The notes under the pieces are model-generated. The model was given only the letters and a program-made list of their open reading frames with translations, did not search any database and had not been told where the DNA came from. From assembly GCA_025201805.1 (NCBI GenBank), contig MU619268.1:143097-175411 (forward strand): a DNA stretch of 32,315 nt, in the 5' to 3' direction. The stretch is from Parasitella parasitica. Taxonomy: Eukaryota; Mucoromycota; Mucoromycetes; Mucorales; Mucoraceae. Below, piece after piece: positions 32,098 through 32,315 of this stretch (position 1 is the first letter of the stretch; the number at the start of each line of letters is the position of its first letter). The translations under genes were made by a program, and so were the position numbers.

Positions 32098-32315
32098 TTC
32101 CACTTTTCACTTTCCACTTACACCATCTGCCACCTGCCACCTGCCACTTACCACTTATTACCACTTTCCACTCACCATCTGCCACTTTCCACTTTCCACT
32201 TTCCACTTTCCACTCACCATCTGCCACTTACCACTCACCACTTTCCACTCACCATCTGCCACCTGCCACTTTCCACTCACCACTTTCCACTCACCATCTG
32301 CCACTTACCACTTAC
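32098..32315 (+). repeat. Heptamer minisatellite (CCAnnnn variants), continuing beyond the window
   Basis: Apart from a few interrupted units near 32115-32160, the array is built of 7-bp words starting CCA. Five words dominate: CCACTTT, CCACTCA, CCATCTG, CCACTTA and CCACCTG. The phase is unbroken from 32161 to the end. The ordered triple CCACTTT, CCACTCA, CCATCTG recurs exactly at 32161, 32203, 32238 and 32280, giving a higher-order 21-bp unit. Because 21 is a multiple of three, an open frame crosses it on the minus strand (32012-32227), but its Trp-Lys-Val repeats are just the repeat translated. Confidence 0.92.

Noticed and set aside
32012-32227. Minus-strand 71-codon frame rich in Trp-Lys-Val
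   Set aside because: It is a by-product of the 7-bp/21-bp minisatellite, not a coding sequence.
1-32315. tRNA, rRNA, CRISPR array or bacterial-type operon features
   Set aside because: No T-arm-like GGTTCRA with a matching acceptor stem, no regular spaced repeats and no rRNA blocks were found by eye on either strand.

Overview
The window looks like a segment of a filamentous fungal nuclear genome. It is AT-rich with many homopolymer runs. Its genes are split by short spliceosomal introns (43 to 105 nt, GT..AG, often with a CTAAC/CTGAC/CTAAT-like branch sequence close to the acceptor). The gene content is eukaryotic housekeeping: spliceosome, NatC, peroxisome, mitochondrial PDH phosphatase and a mitochondrial PPR protein. 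An early-diverging fungus (Mucoromycota/Mucorales-like) is my best guess from base composition, intron size and style of protein sequence. That placement is inference.

Bases 1-24057 are gene-bearing. In order: a partial GT31-like glycosyltransferase (-, runs off the left edge); a DHDPS/HOGA-type pyruvate aldolase (+); an unrecognised nuclear-type protein with C-terminal 21-residue repeats (+); splicing factor SF3A3/PRP9 (-, six exons), divergent from NAA35/MAK10 of the NatC acetyltransferase (+, nine exons); a mitochondrial PPR protein (-); PEX11-family peroxisomal membrane protein (-); a PHD-finger/AT-hook protein (-); and, after about 5 kb of gene-poor DNA, a PDP/PTC5-type mitochondrial PP2C phosphatase (+). 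I rebuilt the exons by keeping the reading frame across GT..AG introns and comparing with remembered family sequences. All reconstructed coding lengths are multiples of three.

Bases 24058-32315 change character and carry no intact gene. They hold an approx. 2.84 kb segment bounded by TA-flanked inverted repeats, a solo pogo/Tigger-like terminus inside it, a decayed Pif1-type helicase of Helitron origin (-) that has lost motifs I and III, the frameshifted 3' part of a LINE reverse-transcriptase ORF (+), and a heptamer minisatellite that runs off the right edge. This reads as a gene-island/transposon-graveyard boundary.

The genes do not form an obvious pathway cluster. I found no convincing novel multi-gene system. 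The points most worth checking are the inverted-repeat element, paired X-box-like palindromes in front of the PHD-finger gene, the unrecognised repeat-tailed protein, and the heptamer array.
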